Below are positions 44,311 through 52,798 of a DNA stretch of 64,000 bases, piece after piece. Made by a program: the position numbers and the translations under genes. A model generated the notes under the pieces. It was given only the letters and a program-made list of their open reading frames with translations, did not search any database and was not told the origin of the DNA. Each line of letters begins with the position of its first letter. Positions within the stretch are counted from its first letter, which is position 1. This DNA is from Marinibacterium sp050389775 (GTDB taxonomy: Bacteria; Pseudomonadota; Alphaproteobacteria; Rhodobacterales; Rhodobacteraceae), in NCBI RefSeq assembly GCF_050389775.1, contig NZ_CP177144.1, positions 3,968,001-4,032,000 on the forward strand, given 5' to 3'.

Positions 44311-45843
44311 TCAGAGCGGGATGTTGTCGTGTTTCTTCCAGGGCTTCTCGACGCGCTTGTTGCGCAGCGCCGCAAAGGCCCGGCAGACCCGCCGCCGCGT
44401 GCCATGCGGCATGATCACGTCGTCGATAAAGCCCCGCTCGGCCGCGACAAAGGGATTGGCGAAGCGGTCCTCGTAATCCTTCGTGTGCTGGGCGATCTTG
44501 TCGGCATCGCCCAGGTCGGCCCGGTGGATGATCTCGGTCGCGCCCTTGGCCCCCATCACGGCAATCTCGGCCGTGGGCCAGGCATAGTTCACGTCGCCCT
44601 TCAGGTGCTTGGACGCCATGACGTCATAGGCCCCGCCATAGGCCTTGCGCGTGATCACCGTGACCTTGGGCACGCTGGCCTCGCCATAGGCAAAGAGCAA
44701 CTTGGCCCCGTGCTTGATCACCCCGCCATATTCCTGGCTGGTGCCCGGCAGGAAGCCCGGCACGTCGACCAGCGTCAGGATCGGGATCTCGAAGCAATCG
44801 CAGAACCGCACGAACCGCGCGGCCTTGCGCGAGCTGTCGATGTCGAGACACCCGGCCAGCACCATCGGCTGGTTGGCCACCACGCCCACGGTCTGGCCTT
44901 CGAGGCGGATGAACCCGGTGATGATGTTGCCCGCGAAATCCTGCTGGATCTCGTAGAAATCGCCCTCGTCGGCGATCTTCAGGATCAGCTCCTTCATGTC
45001 GTAGGGCTGGTTCGGGTTTTCCGGCACCAGCGTGTCCAGCGACCTTTCCTCGCGGTCGGGGCTGTCGAAGAACGGCCGCACGGGCGGCTTTTCCCGGTTC
45101 GACGCGGGCAGCATGTCGACCAGCCGGCGGACCTCGGCCAGGGCTTCGACATCGTTTTCGAAGGCCGCATCGGCGACCGAGCTCTTTTTCGTATGGGTCG
45201 AGGCCCCGCCCAGCTCTTCAGCGGTGACCTGTTCGTTGGTCACCGTCTTCACCACGTCGGGCCCGGTGACGAACATGTAAGAGCTGTCCTTCACCATGAA
45301 GATGAAATCGGTCATGGCCGGCGAATAGACGGCGCCACCGGCGCAGGGGCCCATGATCACGCTGATCTGGGGCACGACACCGCTGGCGTCGATGTTGCGC
45401 TGGAAGACCTCGGCATAACCGGCCAGCGAGGCCACGCCTTCCTGGATGCGGGCGCCGCCGCTGTCGTTCAGGCCGATGACCGGCGCGCCATTGCGCATGG
45501 CCATATCCATGATCTTGCAGATCTTCTCGGCATGGGTTTCCGACAGCGATCCGCCGAAGACCGTGAAATCCTGGGAAAAGACATAGACGAGCCGGCCGTT
45601 GATCGTGCCCCAGCCGGTGATGACACCATCGCCGTAAGGTCGCTGGCCCTGCATGCCGAAATCGGTGCAGCGGTGGGCCTTGAACATGTCGAATTCTTCA
45701 AAGCTGCCCTCGTCGACCAACAGGTCGATGCGCTCGCGCGCGGTCAGCTTGCCCCGGCCGTGCTGGGCTTCGATCCGCCGGGCTCCTCCGCCCTGCCGGG
45801 CAGCGTCGCGACGGGCTTCGAGCTCCTCAAGAATGTCCTTCAT
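44311..45843 (-). CDS. pccB: Propionyl-CoA carboxylase beta subunit (carboxyltransferase)
   Basis: Carboxyltransferase subunit of 510 aa transferring CO2 from biotin to propionyl-CoA. It has the crotonase-like halves: ERIDLLVDEGSFEEFDMFKA, the oxyanion glycines in ISVIMGPCAGGAVYSPAMTD, and in the C-half LTLVDVPGFLPGTSQEYGGV and TVITRKAYGGAYDVM. It heads the minus-strand propionate region, and a TTTGCAAA site lies 74 bp upstream of its start, consistent with PccR control known for Rhodobacter sphaeroides pccB. Confidence 0.95.
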   Translation of the reverse strand: MKDILEELEARRDAARQGGGARRIEAQHGRGKLTARERIDLLVDEGSFEEFDMFKAHRCTDFGMQGQRPYGDGVITGWGTINGRLVYVFSQDFTVFGGSLSETHAEKICKIMDMAMRNGAPVIGLNDSGGARIQEGVASLAGYAEVFQRNIDASGVVPQISVIMGPCAGGAVYSPAMTDFIFMVKDSSYMFVTGPDVVKTVTNEQVTAEELGGASTHTKKSSVADAAFENDVEALAEVRRLVDMLPASNREKPPVRPFFDSPDREERSLDTLVPENPNQPYDMKELILKIADEGDFYEIQQDFAGNIITGFIRLEGQTVGVVANQPMVLAGCLDIDSSRKAARFVRFCDCFEIPILTLVDVPGFLPGTSQEYGGVIKHGAKLLFAYGEASVPKVTVITRKAYGGAYDVMASKHLKGDVNYAWPTAEIAVMGAKGATEIIHRADLGDADKIAQHTKDYEDRFANPFVAAERGFIDDVIMPHGTRRRVCRAFAALRNKRVEKPWKKHDNIPL

Positions 45844-45916
45844 CGGTCACACCTCTTCCCGTTGTTGGCCAGACCATACATGCTGCACCGCCGCATCCAA
45901 AGCGGGAAACGGCATA

Positions 45917-45956
45917 TTTGCAAATAATTGCCACAAGCATGATTGCATAATGCAAA
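45917..45956. promoter_or_regulatory. Candidate PccR operator between pccB and the MFS gene
   Basis: Perfect palindrome TTTGCAAA at 45917-45924 plus the near match AATGCAAA at 45949-45956, itself inside the inverted repeat TTGCATAATGCAA. PccR of R. sphaeroides needs TTTGCAAA-N4-TTTGCAAA upstream of pccB; here one half is perfect and the N4-spaced partner is degenerate. Confidence 0.6.
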
Positions 45957-46060
45957 TCAGCTAATTCACAGCCACGCCCCCGCCCTGCCCCGGCGCACCC
46001 ACAGACGCACCGACAGACGCCGCGATAGACAAGCCCCGATTACAGGACTATGGCAACTGC

Positions 46061-47278
46061 ATGTCAGATGCATCCATCACCTTCCTCGACCGCCGCTCGC
46101 CGCCGCATATCGCGACGCTGATCATCATGTGCGCGCTTTCGGCCCTGTCGATGAACATCTTCCTGCCCAGCCTGCCCAACATGACCGCCCATTTCGAAAC
46201 GGATTACCGGGTCCTGCAACTATCCGTCTCGCTCTACCTCGGCGTGAATGCCGCCCTGCAGATCTTCATCGGGCCGATTTCCGACAAGCTCGGCCGGCGG
46301 CCGGTGGTTCTGGGCGGGTTCGCCCTGTTCTCGCTGGCAACGCTGGGCTGCATCTTCGCGCCCAATGCCACGGTCTTCCTGCTGTTCCGCATGTGCCAGG
46401 CGGTGGTCAGCGTCGGGCTGGTGCTCAGCCGGGCGATCATCCGCGACATCCACCCCCAGGACCGGGCGGCCAGCATGATCGGCTATGTCACCATGGGCAT
46501 GGCCGTGGCGCCGATGGTCAGCCCGGCGGTGGGCGGGGCCCTGGATGCGCTGATGGGCTGGAAGGGCAGCTTCTGGTTGCTCTTCATCCTTGGCCTGCTG
46601 GTCGTCTGGCTCTGCTGGGCCGACCAGGGCGAGACGGCCCAGGTCACCGGCCAGACCTTCCGCGAACAGGTCCGCGAATATCCGGAACTTCTGACCTCGC
46701 CCCGGTTCTGGGGCTACGCCCTGGCCTGCGCGCTCTGCTCCGGCAGCTTCTTCAGCTATCTCGGCGGCGCCCCCTTCGTCGGCAGCGAGATCTTCGGCCT
46801 GTCGCCGCAATGGCTGGGCGTCCATTTCGGCGCCCCGGCGATCGGCTATTTCATCGGCAATTACCTGACGGGGCGTTATGCCCAGCAGGTCGGGATCAAC
46901 CGCATGATCCTGTGGGGCTGCATGACCTGCGCCGGCGGCATGGCCCTGGCCCTGGGCATCTTCCTGGTCGGGGCCGGCTCGGCGCTGACCTTCTTCAGCT
47001 GCATGTCCTTCATCGGCCTTGGCAACGGCCTGGCCATTCCCAATGCCACGGCCGGCATGCTTTCGGTCCGGCCCCACCTGGCGGGCACGGCGTCGGGGCT
47101 GGGCGGGTCGCTGATGATCGGCGGCGGGGCGGCGCTGTCAGCCATTGCCGGCACCCTGCTTACCCATGAAACCGGGGCCTATCCGCTGCTGTGGATGATG
47201 CTGCTGTCGTCCCTTCTGGGGCTTTGCGCGGTGATCATGGTCATCCGCCGGGAACGCAGGCTCGCCCTGTCAACCTGA
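46061..47278 (+). CDS. MFS transporter, Bcr/CflA family
   Basis: Twelve-helix major-facilitator protein of 405 aa, drug/H+ antiporter type: FLPSLPNMTAHF in the first loop, IGPISDKLGRRPVVLGGFAL (the MFS motif A), LSRAIIRDIHPQDRAASMIG, and FIGLGNGLAIPNATAGMLS. Substrate unknown. It sits between the divergent pccB and the co-directional pccR; the shared pccB/MFS region holds the TTTGCAAA site, so joint control is possible. Confidence 0.88.
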   Translation: MSDASITFLDRRSPPHIATLIIMCALSALSMNIFLPSLPNMTAHFETDYRVLQLSVSLYLGVNAALQIFIGPISDKLGRRPVVLGGFALFSLATLGCIFAPNATVFLLFRMCQAVVSVGLVLSRAIIRDIHPQDRAASMIGYVTMGMAVAPMVSPAVGGALDALMGWKGSFWLLFILGLLVVWLCWADQGETAQVTGQTFREQVREYPELLTSPRFWGYALACALCSGSFFSYLGGAPFVGSEIFGLSPQWLGVHFGAPAIGYFIGNYLTGRYAQQVGINRMILWGCMTCAGGMALALGIFLVGAGSALTFFSCMSFIGLGNGLAIPNATAGMLSVRPHLAGTASGLGGSLMIGGGAALSAIAGTLLTHETGAYPLLWMMLLSSLLGLCAVIMVIRRERRLALST

Positions 47279-47306
47279 AGCCATCTCCCGGCCGTCCTGT
47301 CCGGCC

Positions 47307-47332
47307 GGATATTTGGAAAGAGAAAGAAGCAG
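47307..47332 (+). repeat. Dispersed purine-rich intergenic element, copy 2
   Basis: GGATATTTGG followed by AAAGAGAAAGAAGCAG; near-identical to 15893-15918. It follows directly on a CCGGCC/GGCCGG hairpin after the MFS gene, so it may be part of a terminator. Confidence 0.7.
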
Positions 47333-47448
47333 CAACGCCCCGCCTGCCCCCGACGTCGCAATGGCGGCTGGCGGTGGGCACGGCTGCGTCATCCCGGCCC
47401 GCCCCGCCCGCCACCGGGCCGGACCGATGGCAGGCGGCGCGGACCTTC

Positions 47449-47475
47449 CTGCTTCTTTCTCTTTCCAAGTATTCC
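47449..47475 (-). repeat. Dispersed purine-rich intergenic element, copy 3 (inverted)
   Basis: Reverse complement reads GGAATACTTGG then AAAGAGAAAGAAGCAG. With copy 2 it makes an inverted pair enclosing about 116 bp. Confidence 0.7.
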
Positions 47476-47530
47476 CGGGGGAGTCCTCCAACGGAGGACG
47501 GGGGCAGCGCCCCCATCTTGCCTCGCCGCC

Positions 47531-47568
47531 TTTGCAAACCTAAGGTCAGCCGACCCAACCTTTGCAAA
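47531..47568. promoter_or_regulatory. Two TTTGCAAA sites at the pccR start: probable autoregulation
   Basis: Perfect TTTGCAAA at 47531-47538 and 47561-47568, 30 bp apart (about three helical turns). The proximal one lies 9-16 nt before the pccR ATG, overlapping the ribosome-binding region, so PccR bound here would block its own expression. Confidence 0.7.
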
Positions 47569-47576
47569 GCCCGCTC

Positions 47577-48977
47577 ATGGCCACACAGAAACTCTATGCC
47601 GGCGCCAAGCTGCGCGAGATCCGCACGCGGATGTCCCTCACCCAGAAGGACTTTGCCGCCAAGCTCGGCGTCTCGCTGCCCTATCTCAACCAGATGGAAA
47701 ACAACAACCGGCCGGTCTCGACCACGGTTGTCCTGGCCCTGGCCCAGGAGTTCGGCATCGACGTCACCGAATTGTCGACCGGCGACAGCGAGCGGCTGGT
47801 CTCGGACCTGCGCGAGATCCTGGCCGATCCGGTCTTTGCCGACATCGCCCCGCCCATGGCCGACCTGCGCCTGACCGCCTCGAACGCCCCCGCCCTGGCC
47901 CGGGCCTTCATCGAGCTGCACCGGGCCTATCGCCAGACCCATGAACGGCTGGCCTCGCTGGACGAGGCGCTGGGGCGCGAGGATGCCCGGGTCCAGACCT
48001 CGCCCTGGGACGAGGTGCGCGATTTCTTCCACTATTGCGACAATTACATCGACGCCGTCGACCGCGCGGCCGAAAGCTTTGCCGGCCAGGCCGAGACCGC
48101 CGGGGGCATCGCCGCCCATGCCGAGGGCGTGCTGAACGACATGCGCATCGTCGTCGCCCTGGACGACATCGAGGACCTGCGCCGCTATGATCCCGAGACC
48201 GGCCGGCTGACCCTGTCGTCACGCGCCGCGCCGGAAACCCGGCTGTTCCAGCTGCTGCTGCAGCTGGCCCTGCTGCGCCAGGAAAAGCTGTTCGAGGCCA
48301 CCCTGGATTTCGCCCGGTTCCAGAGCGAGGAAGCCCGGGCCATCGCCAAGATCGGGCTGGCCAATTACTACGCCGGCGCCGCCTTGATGCCCTATCGCAC
48401 CTTCCAGCAGGCCGCCCAGGACTATCGCCACGACCTGGAACGCCTGTCGCGCCATTTCGGCGCTTCGATCGAACAGATCGCCCACCGGCTGTCGACCCTG
48501 CAGCGCCCGGGCGCCAAGGGCATTCCCTTCTTCTTCGTGCGCGTCGACCAGGCCGGCACAATCACCAAGCGCCATTCGGCCACCCGCCTGCAATTCGCCC
48601 GCTTCGGCGGGGCCTGCCCGCTGTGGAACGTGCACCGGGCCTTTGAAACCCCCGGCCGTTTCCTGCGCCAGCTGGCCGAAACGCCCGACGGCGTGCGCTA
48701 TATCTCGATTGCCTGCGACGTGTCCAAGCCCGGCGGGGCCTTTGGCGCGCCGGTCCGGCGCTATGCCATCTCGCTGGGATGCGAAGTGCGCCATGCCGGC
48801 TCGCTGGTCTATGCCGACGGGCTCGACATGTCGAATGCCCGGGCCTTTGAGCCGATCGGCATTTCCTGCCGGATCTGCGAACGGCCCACCTGCCACCAGC
48901 GCTCGGTGCCGCCGCTGGAACGCCGGCTGACCATCGAATCCGACCGCCGCGGCGTGTTGCCCTACCAGGTGCGCTGA
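47577..48977 (+). CDS. pccR: PccR, short-chain fatty acyl-CoA regulator (ScfR family)
   Basis: ScfR-type regulator of 466 aa. An N-terminal XRE helix-turn-helix (LREIRTRMSLTQKDFAAKLG, VSLPYLNQMENNNRPVSTT) is followed by a long acyl-CoA-sensing part including an IrrE/DUF955-like segment and the C-terminal DUF2083 region. The latter carries a cysteine cluster ISCRICERPTCHQRSVPP. In R. sphaeroides PccR activates pccB during growth on propionate or acetate. Gene neighbourhood (pccB, pccA, mutase) and TTTGCAAA sites fit that role. ATG 47577 is chosen over an in-frame TTG inside the operator. Confidence 0.92.
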   Translation: MATQKLYAGAKLREIRTRMSLTQKDFAAKLGVSLPYLNQMENNNRPVSTTVVLALAQEFGIDVTELSTGDSERLVSDLREILADPVFADIAPPMADLRLTASNAPALARAFIELHRAYRQTHERLASLDEALGREDARVQTSPWDEVRDFFHYCDNYIDAVDRAAESFAGQAETAGGIAAHAEGVLNDMRIVVALDDIEDLRRYDPETGRLTLSSRAAPETRLFQLLLQLALLRQEKLFEATLDFARFQSEEARAIAKIGLANYYAGAALMPYRTFQQAAQDYRHDLERLSRHFGASIEQIAHRLSTLQRPGAKGIPFFFVRVDQAGTITKRHSATRLQFARFGGACPLWNVHRAFETPGRFLRQLAETPDGVRYISIACDVSKPGGAFGAPVRRYAISLGCEVRHAGSLVYADGLDMSNARAFEPIGISCRICERPTCHQRSVPPLERRLTIESDRRGVLPYQVR

Positions 48978-48983
48978 CAGGCG

Positions 48984-49009
48984 ACGGGGGCCGCGCGGGC
49001 CCCCGTTTT
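48984..49009 (+). terminator. pccR terminator
   Basis: Stem ACGGGGGCC (48984-48992) / GGCCCCCGT (48998-49006), loop GCGCG, then a T-run. It starts 6 bp after the pccR stop. Confidence 0.9.
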
Positions 49010-49038
49010 CCTCTTGATGCCGGGACGGTCCGCGCCGC

Positions 49039-49281
49039 TCAGGCGTGTTCCTTCAGGTAGGCATAGATCTCGTCCTTGAGCGCCGCGCGTTTCTTGCGCA
49101 TCTCGCCCTCGGCCAGGTCTTCGACCGGCTCGATATTGGTCTCGGCCCGGTGCACCGCCCGGTTCAGCGCATGGTATTCCTCATGCAGCCGGGCGAAATG
49201 GGCATCCGAGCCTTTCAGGGCCTGGATCTGTTCGACCATGTCGGGGAATTCGTCGGCGAGTTCATGCGGGGTATGAGACAT
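49039..49281 (-). CDS. DUF465/YdcH-family small helical protein
   Basis: Product of 80 aa with two helices joined by a turn: LADEFPDMVEQIQALKGSDA, FARLHEEYHALNRAVHRAE, and MRKKRAALKDEIYAYLKEHA. This is the YdcH/DUF465 hairpin. Function unknown; soluble cytoplasmic. AGGAAGGAC lies just upstream of ATG 49281. It is convergent with pccR and its terminator. Confidence 0.88.
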   Translation of the reverse strand: MSHTPHELADEFPDMVEQIQALKGSDAHFARLHEEYHALNRAVHRAETNIEPVEDLAEGEMRKKRAALKDEIYAYLKEHA

Positions 49282-49349
49282 GTTCCAGTCCTTCCTCTTC
49301 AGTTCTGCATCACTCTAGACACCCGACCTATGCATCACCTTGATCCCGA

Positions 49350-50999
49350 TCAACGTTGCGCATGCTGCCAATCCGGGTGGATCCACGCCCGGCGATTGGA
49401 TTTCGGCAGGGGATCGCGCCCCAGCACGTGATCGGCCATCTTCTCGCCAGTCATGATCGACGGGCCGTTGAGATTGCCGTTGGTGATGCGCGGAAAGACC
49501 GAGCTGTCGGCCACGCGCAGCCCGTCGACACCGATGACCCGGCCCTCGGGATCGACCACCGACCGGGGATCGGTCGCAGCGCCCATCCGGCAGGTGCCGC
49601 AGGGGTGATAGGCGCTTTCGGCATGGTCGCGGATGAACCCGTCGAGATCGGCATCGCTCTGCAACGCCGCGCCGGGCTGGATCTCGTGCTTGACGTAGGG
49701 CTTGAAGGCCTCCTGGGCAAAGATCTCGCGGGTCAGGCGCAGGCAGGCGCGGAAATCGGTCCAGTCGTCGGGATGCGACATGTAGTTGAACCGGATGACC
49801 GGCGCGTCCTCGGCATTGCCCGAGCGCAGCCGCACGCGGCCCCGGCTCTTGGCGCGCATCGGCCCGACATGGGCCTGGAAGCCGTGGCCCTCGGCCGCGG
49901 CCTGGCCGTCGTAGCGCACGGCGATGGGCAGGAAGTGGTACTGGATGTCGGGATATTTCACCCCGGCCCGCGAGCGGATGAAGGCCGCGCTTTCGAACTG
50001 GTTCGACGCCCCCGGCCCCTTGCCCGTCAGCAGCCATTGCGCGCCGACCCGGGCCTTGCCCAAAAGGCTCCAGTACTTGTAGAGCGTGATCGGCTGGCTG
50101 GCCGCCATCTGGACATAGACTTCCAGGTGGTCCTGCAGGTTGGCGCCCACGCCCGGGCGGTCGGCGATCAGCGGGATGCCGTGTTCGGCCAGGTGGGCGG
50201 CCGGGCCGATGCCCGACAGCATCAGGATCTTGGGCGAATTGATCGACGAGGCCGCCAGGATGACCTCGCGCCGGGCCTTGATCGGCCCGCGCCCGGCCAG
50301 TTCGACCCCCGTGGCCCGGCCGTCCTCGATGATCACCCGGGTGACCAGCCCGCGGACCAGGTCGCAATTGTCGCGCTTCAGGGCCGGTTTCAGATAGGCA
50401 TTGGCCGCCGACCAACGCCGGCCTTTCCAGACCGTCTGCTCCATCGGGCCAAAGCCTTCCTGCTGGCCGCCGTTGTAATCGTCGGTGACCTGGTAGCCCG
50501 CCTGCCGGCCGGCATCGACGAAGGCCGCGTGCAGCGGGTTCTCGCGGGTGCCCCGGGTGACATGCAGCGGCCCGTCGGTGCCGCGCCAGGACGGATCACC
50601 GCCATGGCCGCCGTCGTGCCAGCTTTCCATGCGCTGGAAATAGGGCAGCACGTCGGCATAGGACCAGCCGCGCGCGCCGCTTTCCGACCAGTGATCGTAA
50701 TCCATCGCATGGCCGCGCACGTAGACCATGCCGTTGATCGACGACGACCCGCCGATGACCTTGCCCCGCGGGCAGGCCAGTTCGCGGTTGCCCAGGTGGG
50801 GTTCGGGCTCGGACCGATAGCCCCAGTCGTAGCGGGCCATGTTCATCGGGTAGCTCAGCGCGGCGGGCATCTGGATGAAGGGCCCGGCATCGGTGCCCCC
50901 GTGTTCGATCACCAGCACCGAGGCCCCGGCCTCGGACAGGCGATAGGCCATGGCACATCCGGCGCTGCCGGCCCCTACAATGACGAAATCGGCTTCCAT
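49350..50999 (-). CDS. betA: Choline dehydrogenase
   Basis: FAD-dependent GMC oxidoreductase of 549 aa oxidising choline to betaine aldehyde at the inner membrane. It has the dinucleotide fold FVIVGAGSAGCAMAYRLSEA, GMC signatures GKVIGGSSSINGMVYVRG and REVILAASSINSPKILMLSG, and the C-terminal catalytic region ESAYHPCGTCRMG and RITNGNLNGPSIMTGEKMAD. Last gene of the betI-betC-betB-betA operon; the 309-bp spacer before it is a tandem-repeat array. Confidence 0.95.
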   Translation of the reverse strand: MEADFVIVGAGSAGCAMAYRLSEAGASVLVIEHGGTDAGPFIQMPAALSYPMNMARYDWGYRSEPEPHLGNRELACPRGKVIGGSSSINGMVYVRGHAMDYDHWSESGARGWSYADVLPYFQRMESWHDGGHGGDPSWRGTDGPLHVTRGTRENPLHAAFVDAGRQAGYQVTDDYNGGQQEGFGPMEQTVWKGRRWSAANAYLKPALKRDNCDLVRGLVTRVIIEDGRATGVELAGRGPIKARREVILAASSINSPKILMLSGIGPAAHLAEHGIPLIADRPGVGANLQDHLEVYVQMAASQPITLYKYWSLLGKARVGAQWLLTGKGPGASNQFESAAFIRSRAGVKYPDIQYHFLPIAVRYDGQAAAEGHGFQAHVGPMRAKSRGRVRLRSGNAEDAPVIRFNYMSHPDDWTDFRACLRLTREIFAQEAFKPYVKHEIQPGAALQSDADLDGFIRDHAESAYHPCGTCRMGAATDPRSVVDPEGRVIGVDGLRVADSSVFPRITNGNLNGPSIMTGEKMADHVLGRDPLPKSNRRAWIHPDWQHAQR

Positions 51000-51308
51000 C
51001 TCACGCCCTCGCGATCTGATCGGGTGTCTTGGTGTCGTGGCCCGGGTGGCACATCCACGGGCGGGACATCCACGGGCGGCACGTCAATGGCCGGTGCGTG
51101 GATGAGCGGCACGGCGACGGGCGGCACATGGAAGAGCCGCACGAGGATGAGCCGCCCAGCACCGGGCGGCACGTCGATGACCGGCACGACGATGACCGGC
51201 CCCGCCCCGACACCCGGTCGGGCCATGGCCGGCGAAACAGGGCGGCGCGCGGCCGCCCTGTCACTTGGAACGATGCGCGGCACCGCACATCACGGGCGGG
51301 CCCGGCGG
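51000..51308. other. betB-betA spacer filled with 15-bp degenerate repeats
   Basis: From about 51042 to 51210 the sequence is built from roughly eleven 15-bp units of type GGGCGGCACATCCAC, GGGCGGCACGTCAAT or ACCGGCACGACGATG. No stop occurs on either strand within the array, but composition follows the repeat only, so I do not call a gene. The remainder, 51211-51308, shows nothing. Confidence 0.7.
51042..51210. repeat. About eleven degenerate 15-bp tandem repeats
   Basis: Best-preserved units GGGCGGGACATCCAC and GGGCGGCACGTCAAT near 51059-51089; on the reverse strand the unit reads as Asp-Val-Pro-Pro-Val repeats. It lies in the leader of betA within the bet operon. Confidence 0.75.
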
Positions 51309-52769
51309 TCAAAACGGCGCTTCCGGCTGGCCCATGCGCACGTAGACCGATTTCAGCTGCGAGTAATGCTCGATCGCCGCGCGGGCGTTCTCGCGCCCGA
51401 CGCCCGACATCTTGACCCCGCCAAAGGGCATTTCGACCGGGGCGTCGTTGTAGGAATTGATGTAACAGGTCCCGGCCTCGAAGGCATCGACAACCCGGTG
51501 CGCGCGGGCCAGGTCGCGGGTAAACACCCCGGCGGCCAGGCCGAAGGGCGTGTCGTTGGCCCGGCGCAGGGCCTCGTCCTCGGTGTCGAAACCCAGCACC
51601 GACATGACCGGGCCAAAGATCTCTTCGCGGGCGATGGTCATGTCGTCGGTCACGTCGGCAAAGACCGTCGGCGGGAACCAGAAGCCCTCGCCCGCGATCC
51701 GCGTGCCCCCGGCGACCAGCCGCGCGCCTTCTTCCAGGCCCTTGGCCACGTAGCCTTCGACGATCTCCAGCTGGCGGGCCGAGGCCATCGGGCCGATATT
51801 GGTGGCCGGGTCCTGCGGATCACCGATCACCGCGCCCTTCAGCCGTTCGGCCAGCCGGGCCAGGAAGGGCTCGATCACCGCGTTCTGCACAAAGACCCGC
51901 GTGCCGTTGGAACAGACCTGGCCGGTGGAATAGAAATTGCCCAGGATCGCGCCCGAGACGGCGGCATCGATATCGGCATCCTCGAAGACCAGCAGGGGCG
52001 ACTTGCCGCCCAGTTCCATGGTCACGTGTTTCATGCCGTCGGCGGCCGCGGCATAGACCTTGCGGCCGGTGGGCACCGAGCCGGTCAACGAGACCTTGTC
52101 GACGCGCGGATCGGTCACCAGCGCGGCGCCGACGGCGCCCATGCCCTGGACCACGTTGTAGAGCCCGGCCGGCAGCCCGGCCTCGTGCAGGATCTCGGCC
52201 ACCTTCAGCGCGCAGAGCGGCGTGGTTTCGGAGGGTTTGAAGATCATCGCATTGCCGCAGGCCAGCGCCGGGGCGCCCTTCCAGCAGGCGATCTGGGTGG
52301 GATAGTTCCAGGCCCCGATGCCCACGCAGAGCCCCAGCGCCTCGCGCTTGGTATAGGCCCAGTCGCCGCCGGCCAGCGGGATGTGCTCGCCGGTCAGGGT
52401 CGCGGCCATGCCACCATAGTATTCCAGCGCATCGGCCCCCGAGGTCGCATCGACGACGCTGGTTTCCTGGTAGGGCTTGCCGGTGTCGAAGGTTTCCAGC
52501 ACCGACAGGTCGTGGTTGCGCTCGCGCATGATCTCGGAGGCCCGGCGCAGGATGCGCCCGCGCTCGGTGCCCGACAGCGCGGCCCAGGCGGCCTGGGCGG
52601 CACGGGCCGAGGTGATGGCCTCTTCGATGATTGCCGGGGTGGCGGCATGGATGCGGGCGATCACGGCGCCGGTGGCCGGGTAGACCACCTCGATCAGGTC
52701 GCCGGCGCTGTCCTCGACATAGCGGCCGTTGATGAAATGGCTGGCGGGGGGTTGGGTGTCATAGGGCAT
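51309..52769 (-). CDS. betB: Betaine-aldehyde dehydrogenase
   Basis: NAD(P)-dependent aldehyde dehydrogenase of 486 aa making glycine betaine. It shows IGAWNYPTQIACWKGAPALA, catalytic glutamate in VTMELGGKSPLLV, catalytic cysteine in TGQVCSNGTRVFVQ, and C-terminal MPFGGVKMSGVGREN. The start at 52769 (MPYDTQPPA) is preferred; upstream in-frame codons to 52802 overlap betC and lack conservation. The gap to betC is 29 bp, supporting one operon. Confidence 0.95.
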   Translation of the reverse strand: MPYDTQPPASHFINGRYVEDSAGDLIEVVYPATGAVIARIHAATPAIIEEAITSARAAQAAWAALSGTERGRILRRASEIMRERNHDLSVLETFDTGKPYQETSVVDATSGADALEYYGGMAATLTGEHIPLAGGDWAYTKREALGLCVGIGAWNYPTQIACWKGAPALACGNAMIFKPSETTPLCALKVAEILHEAGLPAGLYNVVQGMGAVGAALVTDPRVDKVSLTGSVPTGRKVYAAAADGMKHVTMELGGKSPLLVFEDADIDAAVSGAILGNFYSTGQVCSNGTRVFVQNAVIEPFLARLAERLKGAVIGDPQDPATNIGPMASARQLEIVEGYVAKGLEEGARLVAGGTRIAGEGFWFPPTVFADVTDDMTIAREEIFGPVMSVLGFDTEDEALRRANDTPFGLAAGVFTRDLARAHRVVDAFEAGTCYINSYNDAPVEMPFGGVKMSGVGRENARAAIEHYSQLKSVYVRMGQPEAPF

Positions 52770-52798
52770 GAAAGGGTATTTTTCCCAAGAAGAAGATG

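Larger units (their letters stand above)
47279..47576. other. Hairpin-rich spacer between the MFS gene and pccR
   Basis: A 298-bp gap without a gene. It contains an MFS-proximal hairpin CCGGCC/GGCCGG, an inverted pair of purine-rich elements (47307-47332 and 47449-47475), two further hairpins (GTCCTCC/GGAGGAC at 47483-47499 and GGGGGC/GCCCCC at 47500-47514) and the pccR operator pair. Confidence 0.75.

Noticed and set aside
47307..47475. Insertion sequence bounded by inverted repeats
   Set aside because: Only about 116 bp lie between the arms, no transposase and no target duplication are visible; kept as a repeat element.
51000..51283. Pro-rich repeat protein in the betB-betA spacer
   Set aside because: Frame is set by the 15-bp repeat, no signal for translation initiation and it runs into betA in another frame.
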